Assembly (NCBI RefSeq): GCF_001975225.1
Contig: NZ_CP019445.1
Span: forward strand, 1,736,001 to 1,800,000
From: Kosakonia cowanii JCM 10956 = DSM 18146
Lineage (GTDB): Bacteria > Pseudomonadota > Gammaproteobacteria > Enterobacterales > Enterobacteriaceae
DNA length: 64,000 bases
Direction of reading: 5' to 3'
A program made the position numbers and the translations under genes. The notes below the pieces were generated by a model that was not told where the DNA came from, searched no databases, and saw only the letters and a program-made list of their open reading frames with translations. Shown piece by piece: positions 1 through 8,725 of this stretch. Position 1 is the first letter of the stretch, and every line of letters begins with the position of its first letter.

Positions 1-97
1 GTCGGGTCGCTCGCGCGGCCCACTCCCGACATGCTCGCCGACAGGGGGCATATGTGAGCCGAAAGCTCGCAGGTATTCACTCGCTTCTTTGAAGGAG
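1..97 (+). promoter_or_regulatory. ROSE-type RNA thermometer in the ibpB leader
   Basis: The leader can fold into four consecutive hairpins. The arms are 1-6/25-30, 31-36/46-51, 53-59/65-71 and 80-87/91-97. The last one pairs the Shine-Dalgarno sequence (GAAGGAG, 91-97) with CUCGCUUC (80-87), leaving a single bulged G at 83. This matches the ROSE consensus U(U/C)GCU, with a bulged G opposite the SD, that is known from small heat-shock gene leaders. Melting of the final hairpin at high temperature would expose the ribosome site of ibpB. The fold was read by eye and not computed. Confidence 0.8.
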
Positions 98-104
98 AAA
101 CACA

Positions 105-536
105 ATGCGTAACTACGATTTATCCCCGCTTCTGCGTCAGTGGATTGGCTTCGACAAACTGGCAAACGCTCTGCAAACCACCAATGTCGATCAGCAGGCG
201 TTCCCGCCCTATAACATCGAAAAGAGCGACGATAACCACTACCGCATTACCCTTGCGCTGGCCGGTTTCCGCCAGCAAGAGCTGGATATTCAGCTGGAAA
301 ATGGTCGGCTGACCATTAAAGGCACGCCGGAAAAACCGGCCAACGAACCGAAATGGCTCCATCAGGGTCTGGTGATCCAGCCCTTTACCCTGAGCTTTAC
401 GCTGGCCGATTTTATGGAAGTCTCCGGCGCAACGTTCGTGAACGGCCTGCTGCATATCGATCTGCTGCGCAACGTGCCCGAAAGCGCCGAACCGCAGCGC
501 ATTGCCATCAGCTCGCGCCCGGCGTTGAATAGCTAA
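105..536 (+). CDS. ibpB: Small heat-shock protein IbpB
   Basis: This 143-residue alpha-crystallin-type holdase works with IbpA. It coats aggregating proteins so that ClpB and DnaK can refold them. The alpha-crystallin domain covers about residues 35-125 and ends in the GLLHIDL signature. The C-terminal I-x-I anchor is present as RIAI near residue 135. Length and sequence closely match E. coli IbpB (142 residues). ibpA should lie just left of the window, and ibpB is the distal gene of that sigma-32 operon. The start is fixed by AAGGAG at 92-97, which is buried in the thermometer hairpin. A strong terminator follows the stop codon. Confidence 0.97.
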   Translation: MRNYDLSPLLRQWIGFDKLANALQTTNVDQQAFPPYNIEKSDDNHYRITLALAGFRQQELDIQLENGRLTIKGTPEKPANEPKWLHQGLVIQPFTLSFTLADFMEVSGATFVNGLLHIDLLRNVPESAEPQRIAISSRPALNS

Positions 537-555
537 AACCGCGCATAAAACCGCT

Positions 556-587
556 AAGCCCTGCTTTCTGAGCAGGGCTTTTTTGTT
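556..587 (+). terminator. Intrinsic terminator after ibpB
   Basis: AAGCCCTGCT (556-565) pairs with AGCAGGGCTT (571-580) around a 5-nt loop, and a T-rich run continues to 587. It closes the ibpAB transcript, so the AAA-ATPase gene downstream needs its own promoter. Confidence 0.9.
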
Positions 588-639
588 TCTTTTGCAGGCT
601 GGTATACACTGGAGCCATTGCGGCATTCAGGAGATAGCT

Positions 640-1773
640 ATGCTTGGCGAAAAGCTTGAGATTGAAGGACTTATCGGCGTTGGGCGCGCGCAGCTTAGGC
701 TTGAACCTAACCAGCGGATTTATACCTTTATCGGCCCCAACGGCGTCGGTAAAACCAAAATGCTGGAAGCTATGTTCCAGGTCTTATTTTTTAATAATGA
801 ACTGGTAAAAAAATCGCTGACTTCTCATGACTCTGCTTTTTTGTTCTTCAAATCATTCACCACAAATCGGCCTGAAAAAACCATACTTGAAAATCAAGGC
901 AGCTATTCACCGCCATGGCCGGTTGCGCGCAAATTTTTGCCTGGTTTATTAAGTCATCATCTTCCTGTTGTGTTTCTTGGCGCGCAATCTCGAGGAGTGA
1001 TTACTCAAATAAACGATATTCCAAACATCGCTTTCGGTGGGCTTGAGACGCGTAGAAATGTTTATTTCCAGACTCTGGCGAAACAGATGCAGTTCGATTT
1101 CGGCTCCATGAATATGTCAGCCAGTATTCAGGAGTGGTTTATTTCTATTGCGCGCTCTTCGAACCGCTGGCAGAAGAGTGAAGATAACCGCGAAGTTGAG
1201 ATTTCGACGGTGCTGGGTCTGCTGCATGAAATCGATCAACGCATCGACCCGCACTTCCTGGAAATTAGCGGTGACGATCGGGTGAGCCTGAAAGTTGACG
1301 GCCAGGTGAGAGAAATAAGCCAGCTCAGCTCCGGTTTTACCTCTATCCTCAAACTGATTCAGGCGATTGTTTCCGGCTATGGCTATTTCACCAATGAAAG
1401 CAATATTCAGAAGGTGAAAGGCGTTGTCTTTATCGATGAAATAGAGAGCCACCTGCACCTCTCCTGGCAGGCGAATATCGTGCCGTTGCTCAAGAAGCTG
1501 TTTCCTAACACGACGTTTTACATCACCACGCACTCCTCTGTTGTTCTCGCGCAGCTTAAAGAGGGTGAAGCGTATAACCTCTATCGCGACGGTGATGGCG
1601 TTGTGAAGACGAAAAAAATCGCCGCGCCGAATAAAGCCGCGCTGGCCGATATATTGAAAGATGTATTCAGCGTTGATCTAAACCAGATGAAGCTTCAGAA
1701 CAGCAGCGCCGACGAGCAGCAGGATGCAAAAGCGAACTTATTACGCTTGCTCAACCAGCAGGAGAAAGAGTAA
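640..1773 (+). CDS. AAA (ABC/SMC-type) ATPase paired with a PIN nuclease
   Basis: A 377-residue ATPase of the OLD/RecF-like class. It has Walker A GPNGVGKT at residues 32-39, an ABC-type signature region (SQLSSG, about 227-232), Walker B VVFIDEIESH at about 262-271 and a switch histidine in TTHSS (about 298). No nuclease domain is visible in this chain. The ATG at 640 is preferred over the upstream frame because AGGAGA sits at 628-633. The stop overlaps the next start as TAATG, so the two proteins are probably made in a fixed ratio. The pair is absent between ibpB and yidE in E. coli, so it is accessory. A defence or toxin role is inferred from family resemblance only. Confidence 0.85.
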   Translation: MLGEKLEIEGLIGVGRAQLRLEPNQRIYTFIGPNGVGKTKMLEAMFQVLFFNNELVKKSLTSHDSAFLFFKSFTTNRPEKTILENQGSYSPPWPVARKFLPGLLSHHLPVVFLGAQSRGVITQINDIPNIAFGGLETRRNVYFQTLAKQMQFDFGSMNMSASIQEWFISIARSSNRWQKSEDNREVEISTVLGLLHEIDQRIDPHFLEISGDDRVSLKVDGQVREISQLSSGFTSILKLIQAIVSGYGYFTNESNIQKVKGVVFIDEIESHLHLSWQANIVPLLKKLFPNTTFYITTHSSVVLAQLKEGEAYNLYRDGDGVVKTKKIAAPNKAALADILKDVFSVDLNQMKLQNSSADEQQDAKANLLRLLNQQEKE

Positions 1774-2240
1774 TGACACGGAGAGTTTTGCTGGATACCA
1801 ACCTTCTGATTGCAGCATTTGATAAAAGCGGCAGAACATCTGTGGAAATGAAAACCTCCGCGATAACTATGCTTACTCAGCTACTGGCTGACAATGATGT
1901 GGCGCTGTTTATTACGCCGTTGATTCGCTATGAAGTGTTGCGTGGCGTCAGCTGGTCGAATAAAGCGGACTTTGATGAACTTCAGGCCACCCTGAACGAT
2001 TTTCCCGAGCTGGATATTACGCGCGATATCTCTGAACTGTCGGCCAATCTGTTCCGTTTCGATAGTTGGCAGGCGGCCCAACCTGGTGCTGCAGCACGTA
2101 ACCTGGAGAAACGAAAGTTTGACGTGTTTCATTTCAGTAGCGCGCACTGTAACAGCCTTGAGCTCTGCTCCAACGATTCCGATATCGGGCGCATCCGTCT
2201 GCTACATCAATCCTATGATGTAGCAGCCAGTAACCTCTGA
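1773..2240 (+). CDS. PIN-domain nuclease partner of the AAA ATPase
   Basis: A 155-residue PIN-like (VapC-type) protein. It opens with VLLDTNLLIAAF, giving Asp8. Further acidic residues sit where PIN nucleases bind metal: Glu54 in RYEVLRG, Asp117 in KFDVFHF and Asp135/Asp137 in SNDSD. PIN enzymes cleave RNA, often tRNA or rRNA. The gene overlaps the ATPase by one base (TAATG), so it is translationally coupled. No VapB-like antitoxin lies upstream. The ATPase takes the place usually held by an antitoxin, which argues against an ordinary VapBC pair. The substrate is unknown. A REP-like element and a terminator follow. Confidence 0.85.
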   Translation: MTRRVLLDTNLLIAAFDKSGRTSVEMKTSAITMLTQLLADNDVALFITPLIRYEVLRGVSWSNKADFDELQATLNDFPELDITRDISELSANLFRFDSWQAAQPGAAARNLEKRKFDVFHFSSAHCNSLELCSNDSDIGRIRLLHQSYDVAASNL

Positions 2241-2250
2241 CAAAGCCAAT

Positions 2251-2276
2251 GCCTGATGGCGCTTCGCTTACCAGGC
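2251..2276. repeat. REP-like palindromic element
   Basis: GCCTGATGGCGCTTCGCTTACCAGGC is an imperfect palindrome of the enterobacterial REP type. It lies in the convergent gap between the PIN gene and the MFS gene. Confidence 0.7.
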
Positions 2277-2320
2277 CCACGGCAGGATGCAATCTAAGGC
2301 ATGCCACCACCTGGCAGATA

Positions 2321-2346
2321 AGGCTCCGCATGCGGAGCCTTTTTAT
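2321..2346 (+). terminator. Terminator between convergent PIN and MFS genes
   Basis: The 20-bp perfect palindrome at 2321-2340 is followed on the plus strand by TTTTAT. It most clearly ends the ATPase-PIN transcript. Its symmetry may also slow transcription from the MFS gene on the other strand. Confidence 0.8.
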
Positions 2347-3612
2347 TTAAGCATGCACGCTCTGCAAAAAGCGCTGGCGCCACGGTTTCAGCACAAAGAG
2401 GGCGAGCAGCGCGCAGAGAATATCCAGCGTGATCGCGCAGCCAAACACCAGGTTCCAGCTGCCGGTCTGTTGATAGAGCAGCGCCGCCAGCGGGCCGCCG
2501 AAAATCGAGCCGATCCCCTGCGAGATATAGAGCCAGCCATAGTTTGAGGTGGCATGCTGCGTGCCGAAGGTGTCAGTGAGGGTGGCCGGAAAGAGCGAGA
2601 AAATTTCGCCCCAGCCGAAAAAGACCACCCCGGAGAGCAGTACAAACAGCAGCGGATCGTCTTTGCACAACAGCCACAGCGCCATTGCGCACCCTTCCAG
2701 ACCGAAGGCGACAAACATCATGTTTTCGCGCCCAATGCGGTCCGAGATATAGCCGCACACCGGGCGCGTTAAGCCATTCATAAACCGGTCGATGGTCATC
2801 GCCAGCGGCAGCGCCGCCATGCCAAGCACCGTGACGGCGGTAATACCGAAATCGTCGGCGAAAATCGCCATCTGCGAGGTGACCATCAGCCCGGAGGTGG
2901 ACATCATGGTCATCATGATAAACATAAGCCAGAACAGCGGTTTGCGCAGCATCTCTTTTGGCGCGAAGCTCTTCTCGCTCATCTTCAACGGGCTGCTCAC
3001 CGGCTGCGCGCTGGCATGCTGCGGCGCGCGTAACCCCTGGCTGGCGATAAAACCGATAGCGGCCATCAGCAGGCCGAACTGCCACAGCGTGCTCTCCAGC
3101 CCTTTGGCGGCCAGCGACTGCGTTACCGGAAACGTGGTGAGGATGGCACCCATGCCGTAGCCTGCCGCCACCATCCCTGTGGCAAAGCCGCGTTTTTCGG
3201 GGAACCAGCGCACCATCAAACCGACCACGCCGATATAGACAATGCCGGTGCCGAGGCCGCCGATCACGCCATAACAGAGATAGAGCCCCGTCAGGCTGCT
3301 GATGTTCGCCGTCAGCATCCAGCTCGCGCCGCTTAGCACGGTACCAATGGCAATCAACCGGCGCGGGCCAAACTTATCAATCAGCTTGCCCTGGAAGGGG
3401 GAAAAGAAGGTTTGCAGAATAATCAGCAGTGAAAAGGTTAGCTGGATCTCCGCCAGCGGAACGCCCAGCTTTGCCATAAACGGCTTTGCCAGCAGCGCCC
3501 AGACATATTGCGGGCTGGAGATGGAGATCATGCACAGTAAGCCCAGCGCCAGTTGCACCCATTTCTTCGACGGGCTTGCTACCACTACGCTGGTTAAGGT
3601 TGTATTTGTCAT
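2347..3612 (-). CDS. MFS carrier, oxalate/formate antiporter-like
   Basis: A 421-residue, roughly 12-helix inner-membrane transporter of the OFA (oxalate:formate antiporter, OxlT/YhjX-like) branch of the major facilitator superfamily. The N-terminal half has the MFS loop signature GKLIDKFGPRR near residues 75-85, followed by glycine-rich helices (GLGTGIVYIG) typical of OFA members. A central cytoplasmic loop lies at about 195-215. It is divergent from yidE, with a 275-bp gap holding both promoters, and has no enzyme partner nearby. E. coli lacks a carrier here. The substrate is not readable from sequence; a small mono- or dicarboxylate is the family expectation. Confidence 0.85.
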   Translation of the reverse strand: MTNTTLTSVVVASPSKKWVQLALGLLCMISISSPQYVWALLAKPFMAKLGVPLAEIQLTFSLLIILQTFFSPFQGKLIDKFGPRRLIAIGTVLSGASWMLTANISSLTGLYLCYGVIGGLGTGIVYIGVVGLMVRWFPEKRGFATGMVAAGYGMGAILTTFPVTQSLAAKGLESTLWQFGLLMAAIGFIASQGLRAPQHASAQPVSSPLKMSEKSFAPKEMLRKPLFWLMFIMMTMMSTSGLMVTSQMAIFADDFGITAVTVLGMAALPLAMTIDRFMNGLTRPVCGYISDRIGRENMMFVAFGLEGCAMALWLLCKDDPLLFVLLSGVVFFGWGEIFSLFPATLTDTFGTQHATSNYGWLYISQGIGSIFGGPLAALLYQQTGSWNLVFGCAITLDILCALLALFVLKPWRQRFLQSVHA

Positions 3613-3887
3613 TCTGCCACCCTGTTGTTAACAAAAGTGGAGTTGTGCATTAACCATGCCATAACCTGCCAGCGCACGAATCATCAGGAGATAGTTAGCA
3701 GGCGCAGGGTTTCACCTGCGGGTAAACGCCTCAGCTATGCGTTAATTGAGCGCAGCATCACATTATATGGTGCGCGGTTCGCCACATTAGAGGGCGCGAA
3801 AAGCCCTGCATTTTGTGCGTCATCGCCCATAAAACTGCCCTCTTCTCTGCGAGAATTAGCCTAATCATCATGGAAAGGGATTCGATC

Positions 3888-5558
3888 ATGAGTGAGATAG
3901 CGTTAATGGTCAGCATGCTGGCGCTGGTGGCAGTGGTTGGGCTGTGGATCGGCAACATCAAAATACGCGGCATCGGCTTTGGCATTGGCGGCGTGCTGTT
4001 TGGCGGGATTATTGTCGGCCACATCGCCGATCGGCTGGGGATTACCTTAAGCGGCCCGATGCTGCTGTTTGTGCAGGAGCTCGGCCTGATCCTCTTCGTC
4101 TACACCATTGGCATCCAGGTCGGGCCTGGGTTCTTCGCCTCGCTGCGCGTCTCGGGGCTGCGCCTCAACCTCTTCGCCATCTTGATTGTGCTGCTGGGCG
4201 GCCTGGTCACGGCGATCCTGCATAAACTCTTCGCCATTCCGCTGCCGGTGGTGCTCGGTATCTTCTCTGGCGCGGTAACCAACACGCCCGCCCTGGGTGC
4301 CGGGCAGCAGATCCTGCGCGATTTGGGCCTGCCCGCCGAACAGCTGGATGTAATGGGCACCAGCTATGCGATGGCCTACCCGTTCGGTATCTGCGGCATT
4401 TTGCTGAGCATGTGGCTGCTGCGGGTGCTGTTTCGCGTCAATGTGGATGAGGAGGCCCGCAAGCACGACGCCACCCTCAATAGCGGCGTCTCGCATATTC
4501 GCACCATCAATGTTCGGGTGGAAAACAGCAACCTCAACAATATGGCGATTCAGGATGTGCCGCTACTCAACAGCGACAAAATCATCTGTTCACGGCTGAA
4601 ACGGGACGAGCTGCTGATGGTGCCCTCGCCCACCACGGTAATTCAGGCGGGCGATCTGCTGCACCTGGTCGGCCTGCCGCGCGATCTGCATAACGCCCAG
4701 GTGGTGATTGGCAAAGAGGTGGAGACCTCGCTCTCAACGCGCGGCACCGATCTGCGCGTTGAGCGGGTGGTGGTGACCAACGAAAAAGTGCTGGGGAAAA
4801 AGATCCGCGACCTGCAACTGAAAGAGCGCTACGACGTGGTGATTTCACGCCTCAATCGCGCCGGGGTGGAGCTGGTGGCCAGCTCCGACGCCAGCCTGCA
4901 GTTTGGCGATATCCTCAATCTGGTTGGCCGACCGGCGGCGATTGAGGCCGTAGCCAGCGAAGTGGGCAACGCGCAGCAGAAATTACAGCAGGTGCAGATG
5001 CTGCCGGTGTTTATCGGTATCGGTCTCGGCGTGCTGCTCGGCTCGGTGCCGCTGTTTATTCCCGGCTTTCCGGTGGCCTTAAAGCTTGGTCTGGCGGGCG
5101 GGCCGCTGATTATGGCGCTGATCCTCGGGCGCATCGGCACCATCGGCAAGCTCTACTGGTTTATGCCGCCGAGCGCCAACCTGGCGCTGCGTGAGCTTGG
5201 CATTGTGCTGTTTCTGGCCGTTGTCGGCTTGAAGTCCGGCGGTGATTTCTTTGCCACGCTAACTCACGGCGAAGGCGTGACGTGGATGTGTTACGGCATC
5301 TTTATTACCGCCATTCCGCTGCTGACCGTCGGCGTGCTGGCGCGGATGCTCGGCAACATGAACTACTTAACCCTCTGCGGTATGCTGGCCGGGTCGATGA
5401 CCGATCCACCGGCGCTGGCCTTCGCCAATAACCTGCATGCCACCAGCGGCGCGGCGGCGCTCTCCTATGCGACGGTCTATCCGCTGGTGATGTTTTTGCG
5501 CATTATTACCCCTCAACTCCTGGCGGTGCTATTTTGGGGGCTGGGCCAGGCGTTTTAG
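3888..5558 (+). CDS. yidE: YidE, aspartate:alanine exchanger-family membrane protein
   Basis: A 556-residue putative transporter (E. coli YidE has 553). It has two blocks of membrane helices (about residues 1-190 and 370-556) flanking two soluble RCK_C/TrkA_C domains at roughly 205-285 and 290-370, the layout of the AAEx family. The start at 3888 ([10 protein letters not shown]) matches E. coli YidE and has GGAAAGGGA upstream. The longer frame opening at 3813 has no ribosome site. In E. coli yidE adjoins ibpB; here the ATPase-PIN-MFS insert separates them. The transported substrate is unknown. Confidence 0.95.
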   Translation: MSEIALMVSMLALVAVVGLWIGNIKIRGIGFGIGGVLFGGIIVGHIADRLGITLSGPMLLFVQELGLILFVYTIGIQVGPGFFASLRVSGLRLNLFAILIVLLGGLVTAILHKLFAIPLPVVLGIFSGAVTNTPALGAGQQILRDLGLPAEQLDVMGTSYAMAYPFGICGILLSMWLLRVLFRVNVDEEARKHDATLNSGVSHIRTINVRVENSNLNNMAIQDVPLLNSDKIICSRLKRDELLMVPSPTTVIQAGDLLHLVGLPRDLHNAQVVIGKEVETSLSTRGTDLRVERVVVTNEKVLGKKIRDLQLKERYDVVISRLNRAGVELVASSDASLQFGDILNLVGRPAAIEAVASEVGNAQQKLQQVQMLPVFIGIGLGVLLGSVPLFIPGFPVALKLGLAGGPLIMALILGRIGTIGKLYWFMPPSANLALRELGIVLFLAVVGLKSGGDFFATLTHGEGVTWMCYGIFITAIPLLTVGVLARMLGNMNYLTLCGMLAGSMTDPPALAFANNLHATSGAAALSYATVYPLVMFLRIITPQLLAVLFWGLGQAF

Positions 5559-5591
5559 CCTGGCGAACGGCCTGCTTTATAAGGAGTGTTG

Positions 5592-5939
5592 ATGAAAATC
5601 TCCCGCGTCGGCGAAGCGCCCGATTACCGCTTTTCGCTGGCCAACGAGCGCACCTTTCTTGCCTGGATCCGCACCGCGCTGGGCTTTCTCGCCGCGGGCG
5701 TTGGCCTCGATCAGCTTGCACCGCAGTTTGCCACGCCGCTGATCCGCGAAACGCTGGCGCTGCTGCTCTGCCTCTTCGCCGGCGCGCTGGCGCTGTATGG
5801 CTATCTGCGCTGGTTGCGTAATGAGAAAGCGATGCGCTTAAAAGAGGATCTGCCCTACACCCGCACGCTGCTGCTCATCAGTGTGGCGCTGGCGGCGGTC
5901 GCCGCAGTGGTGATGGTGCTGGTGTTCTATGCCGGATAG
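5592..5939 (+). CDS. yidH: YidH, DUF202 inner-membrane protein
   Basis: A 115-residue membrane protein of the DUF202 family with three predicted helices (about 30-50, 55-75 and 90-112). It carries the family signature ANERTFLAWIRTALGFLAAG near residues 17-36. Sequence and length match E. coli YidH. The ATG at 5592 is preferred over the one six bases earlier because AAGGAG at 5581-5586 is then well spaced. It lies 33 bp after yidE and overlaps yidG by 11 bp, so the three are probably cotranscribed. Its function is not known. Confidence 0.95.
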   Translation: MKISRVGEAPDYRFSLANERTFLAWIRTALGFLAAGVGLDQLAPQFATPLIRETLALLLCLFAGALALYGYLRWLRNEKAMRLKEDLPYTRTLLLISVALAAVAAVVMVLVFYAG

Positions 5940-6279
5940 CCGTAAAGCGCGCCGCGCTGTCGACCCTGGTTTGCAGCCGGAGCGCACCTCGCTCGCCTGG
6001 CTGCGCACGCTGTTCGGCTATGGCGCGCTGATGGCGCTGGCGGTAAAGCATAACTGGCAGCAATCGGGCACGCCGTTCTGGATCTCCCTCGCGCTGCTGG
6101 CGCTGGTGGCGGGTATTCTCTGGCGTTATACCCATCTGCGGCAGCGAATGGATGTGAACGTCGGTGACTTCGCGCTGCCCGGCAGCGTGCGTGACAAGCT
6201 GCTTATTGCCCTTGGCGTCTTCTCTCTCGCCCTGCTGTTCGCCGTTACCCATATTCGCCAGTTATGGCTTCTGCTCTGA
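5929..6279 (+). CDS. yidG: YidG, DUF202 inner-membrane protein
   Basis: A 116-residue DUF202 paralogue of YidH with three predicted helices. It opens with MPDSRKARR and LQPERTSLAWLRTLFGYG, nearly identical to E. coli YidG. It overlaps the end of yidH by 11 bp, so the two are translationally coupled and probably form a complex. The E. coli protein is 120 residues; the C-terminus here is slightly shorter. In E. coli yidF and emrD come next. Here a glycosidase gene replaces yidF. Confidence 0.95.
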   Translation: MPDSRKARRAVDPGLQPERTSLAWLRTLFGYGALMALAVKHNWQQSGTPFWISLALLALVAGILWRYTHLRQRMDVNVGDFALPGSVRDKLLIALGVFSLALLFAVTHIRQLWLLL

Positions 6280-6373
6280 GTGCGGGAAAAATTTATTACG
6301 CTTTGCCGCTACGCGTGCTGAGCAAAAGCATGCTAAATACATGTAATCACCCCCGATTTTCGCAAGGTCAACC

Positions 6374-7462
6374 GTGTTAAAGCCACTGATTGCTGTTGTT
6401 ATGTTGCTGGCGGCAACCGCTGTGTATGCCGCCGATACGCCGCTGACGGCGGCGCGTTACGCGCAGCAGTTGGGCGTCGGCATGGACGTTGACTGGGCGC
6501 GCACCGAGCGCGGCATCCGCGAATTTGACCCGCTGGTGGTGCGTGATTTTTATAACGCCGGCATTCGCCATGTCCGTATTCGCGTGGCGGATAATATGAC
6601 CGAAGCGCGGCTGATTCACCTGCGTAAGCTGGTCGAAGCCTGCGAAGCCTATGGCGTAACGCCGATCATCGCGTATCAGGCCGATGGCTTTAAAGCCGAG
6701 CCCAACGCAAAAACCGAAGCGCAGCTGGTGGCCTGGTGGACAACGGTCGGGCAATTTTTTGGCAGCGAGCATCCGACGCTCGGTTTTGATGTGATTTATG
6801 AACCTGCCGACAAACTGAACCGCGATCTGCCCGCCTTAAATCGCACTTACGACAATGTGGTGCGCACCCTGCATCAGATTGATGCCCAGCGCATGATCTT
6901 CATCGCCCCGCGATTGCGCGCCGCGCCTGAGGATCTCGCCTCGCTGCGGCTGCCTGCGCACAGCCAGAACTACCTGTTGGCGGAGTGGCATATCTTTCCG
7001 TGGGGGCCGCTAAAAAGTAACGGCAAATACCCGTGGACCTCCGGCACAGCGGCAGAAAAAGCGGCGATCCGCGCCCGTATCGCTGCGGCGCTGCGCTGGC
7101 AGCAAAAAACCGGTCACGCCAGTTGGGTCGGTGGCTGGGCGGTGGGTGAGTCGATAAAAAATGCGCCGACCGCCTCGCAGATGGCCTTCGCCCGTTTTAT
7201 GGCGTGCGAGTTGAACCGGGCGAAAATCCCGTATGCGATTAATGCCGATACGCAATTTTATGATGGGGAAGAGGGCGCATGGCGGCCTGCGCCCGCGCCG
7301 CTGCTAAAAGAGATGATTACGCCAACCTGCGAAAAGCCCGAGCAGAAGCCGGGCCATCATGAGGTTAAACCGCCTGTTCGTGGTGGCCAGGGCGCGACGC
7401 CAGCGGCAACCAGCACAACACAATCAGCAGCCCGGCCAGCGTCATCAGCATCCCAAGGCTAA
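6374..7462 (+). CDS. Secreted GH5-like (cellulase-family) glycoside hydrolase
   Basis: A 362-residue exported protein starting at GTG, with a signal peptide of about 19 residues ending VYAA. The fold looks like clan GH-A, family 5. A probable acid/base Glu lies in FDVIYEPAD (about 146) and a probable nucleophile Glu in GGWAVGES (about 260). The N-terminus LGVGMDVDWARTERG also resembles GH5 cellulase-like proteins. The last 40 residues are low-complexity and run antisense through the emrD terminator and 3' end, overlapping emrD by 98 bp. The native stop may therefore have been lost by a small frameshift. The substrate could be a beta-glucan; this is inferred from family only. Confidence 0.75.
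   Translation: MLKPLIAVVMLLAATAVYAADTPLTAARYAQQLGVGMDVDWARTERGIREFDPLVVRDFYNAGIRHVRIRVADNMTEARLIHLRKLVEACEAYGVTPIIAYQADGFKAEPNAKTEAQLVAWWTTVGQFFGSEHPTLGFDVIYEPADKLNRDLPALNRTYDNVVRTLHQIDAQRMIFIAPRLRAAPEDLASLRLPAHSQNYLLAEWHIFPWGPLKSNGKYPWTSGTAAEKAAIRARIAAALRWQQKTGHASWVGGWAVGESIKNAPTASQMAFARFMACELNRAKIPYAINADTQFYDGEEGAWRPAPAPLLKEMITPTCEKPEQKPGHHEVKPPVRGGQGATPAATSTTQSAARPASSASQG
7331..7354 (-). terminator. Intrinsic terminator of emrD
   Basis: On the minus strand GCCCG and CGGGC (7354-7350 and 7340-7336) form a stem followed by TTTTC. It sits 11 bp past the emrD stop and lies inside the 3' part of the opposing GH5 frame. Confidence 0.75.
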
Positions 7463-8548
7463 ACTGGCTGTTTTGCGGCAGCTGCGCAGAGAGCCACGCC
7501 AGCCCGCCGGAACCCATATTTTGCAGGCCGCCAATCAGCGCGCCGCCGTACCGGCTAAGAAGGGGAACGGCTCCATCGCGCCGCTGGTTGCCAGCGGGAA
7601 GAGCATCCCGGCGCCGAAGAAGAAGAGCGCGGCGGGCACCACTAAGGTCCAGATAGTCATCACGCCAAGGATACCGGGGATCCACATCAGGATGCCGGCC
7701 AGAAGGCAGCTTAGCGACGCCTGCCACATCAGCGTGGTGAATCGCTTATTCTGCCGCCCGGCAAACCACGCGCCGAAAAACGCTGCCGGAATAGGCAAGA
7801 TAAACAGCACGCTCACCATCATACTGTTCAGCCCCAGCACGCCGCCCATCAGCACGCCGGAGCAGGCCTCAAACACCGCGATGCCCGCCAGGCCGCCAAT
7901 CAGCATCAGCAGATAACAGCTAAACGCGCCGTTACCGAGCAGGGTTTTATAGCTGGTGATCAGCCGTGAGCGCGGCGCATCTACCGGGCGCGTTTCCGGC
8001 ATCCAGCGCGCCATGCTGTAGGTGACAATCACACACAGCACCAGCAGGAAGATAAAGCAGGCGCGCCAGTTCACCAGCGTGTTGAGCACGCCGCCAATCA
8101 GCGGTGCCAGCAGCGGGCTGACCAGAATACCCATATTTAACAAGCTATTGGCATGCCGAAGTTCGCTGCCCGCATAGAGATCGCGCGGTAGGGTGCGCGC
8201 CATCACGCCGCCAACGCCGGTGCCGACGCCCTGTAAGGCGCTGGCGAGGATCAGCACCAGTAAGCTGTTGGTGGTGATAGCGATAAGCGTCGCCAGCATG
8301 AAAATCGACATGCCCGCGAGGATCACCGGACGGCGTCCCACTCTGTCGGCCAGCGGGCCGTAAAAGAGTTGCGAGATGCCATAGGTCAGCAAGTAGGCCG
8401 CCATTACGCTCTGCACCGCCCCTTTACTCACCGCCAGATCGTGCGCCATATCGGCCATCGCCGGAATATAGATGGTTTGCGCCATCTGGCCGACCGCGAC
8501 CAGAAGCACCAGCATCAATAACAAATTGACGTTTCTCTGCCTTTTCAT
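7365..8548 (-). pseudogene. emrD: Multidrug efflux MFS EmrD, frameshifted near its C-terminus
   Basis: The N-terminal 330 codons (from 8548) match E. coli EmrD, a 394-residue 12-helix drug:H+ antiporter. After PFPFLAGTA the frame breaks at 7543-7544. The bases there read GCGGCG where the conserved protein needs GCGGGCG, a one-base loss in a short G run. The remaining 60 residues (GGLQNMGSG to EQAV, stop at 7365) continue correctly in another frame. If real, the last two helices are lost or replaced by a two-residue tail. A sequencing error is equally possible, since everything else is intact. Confidence 0.85.
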
Positions 8549-8725
8549 ATCGATGATTACTTTTCAAAAGTGAAGAATTATAGAATATATGGCTGCAATG
8601 CAGCCCAGGTTGTGGAGGAATCTACCACAAGGCGCGAGATGAGCCACCAGGTGACTAAGTAATTGGCAGAGGCTGCCAGGCAGGATTTCTAAACAATTAT
8701 CGGCAACTTTTGTTGCCAGAATGAT

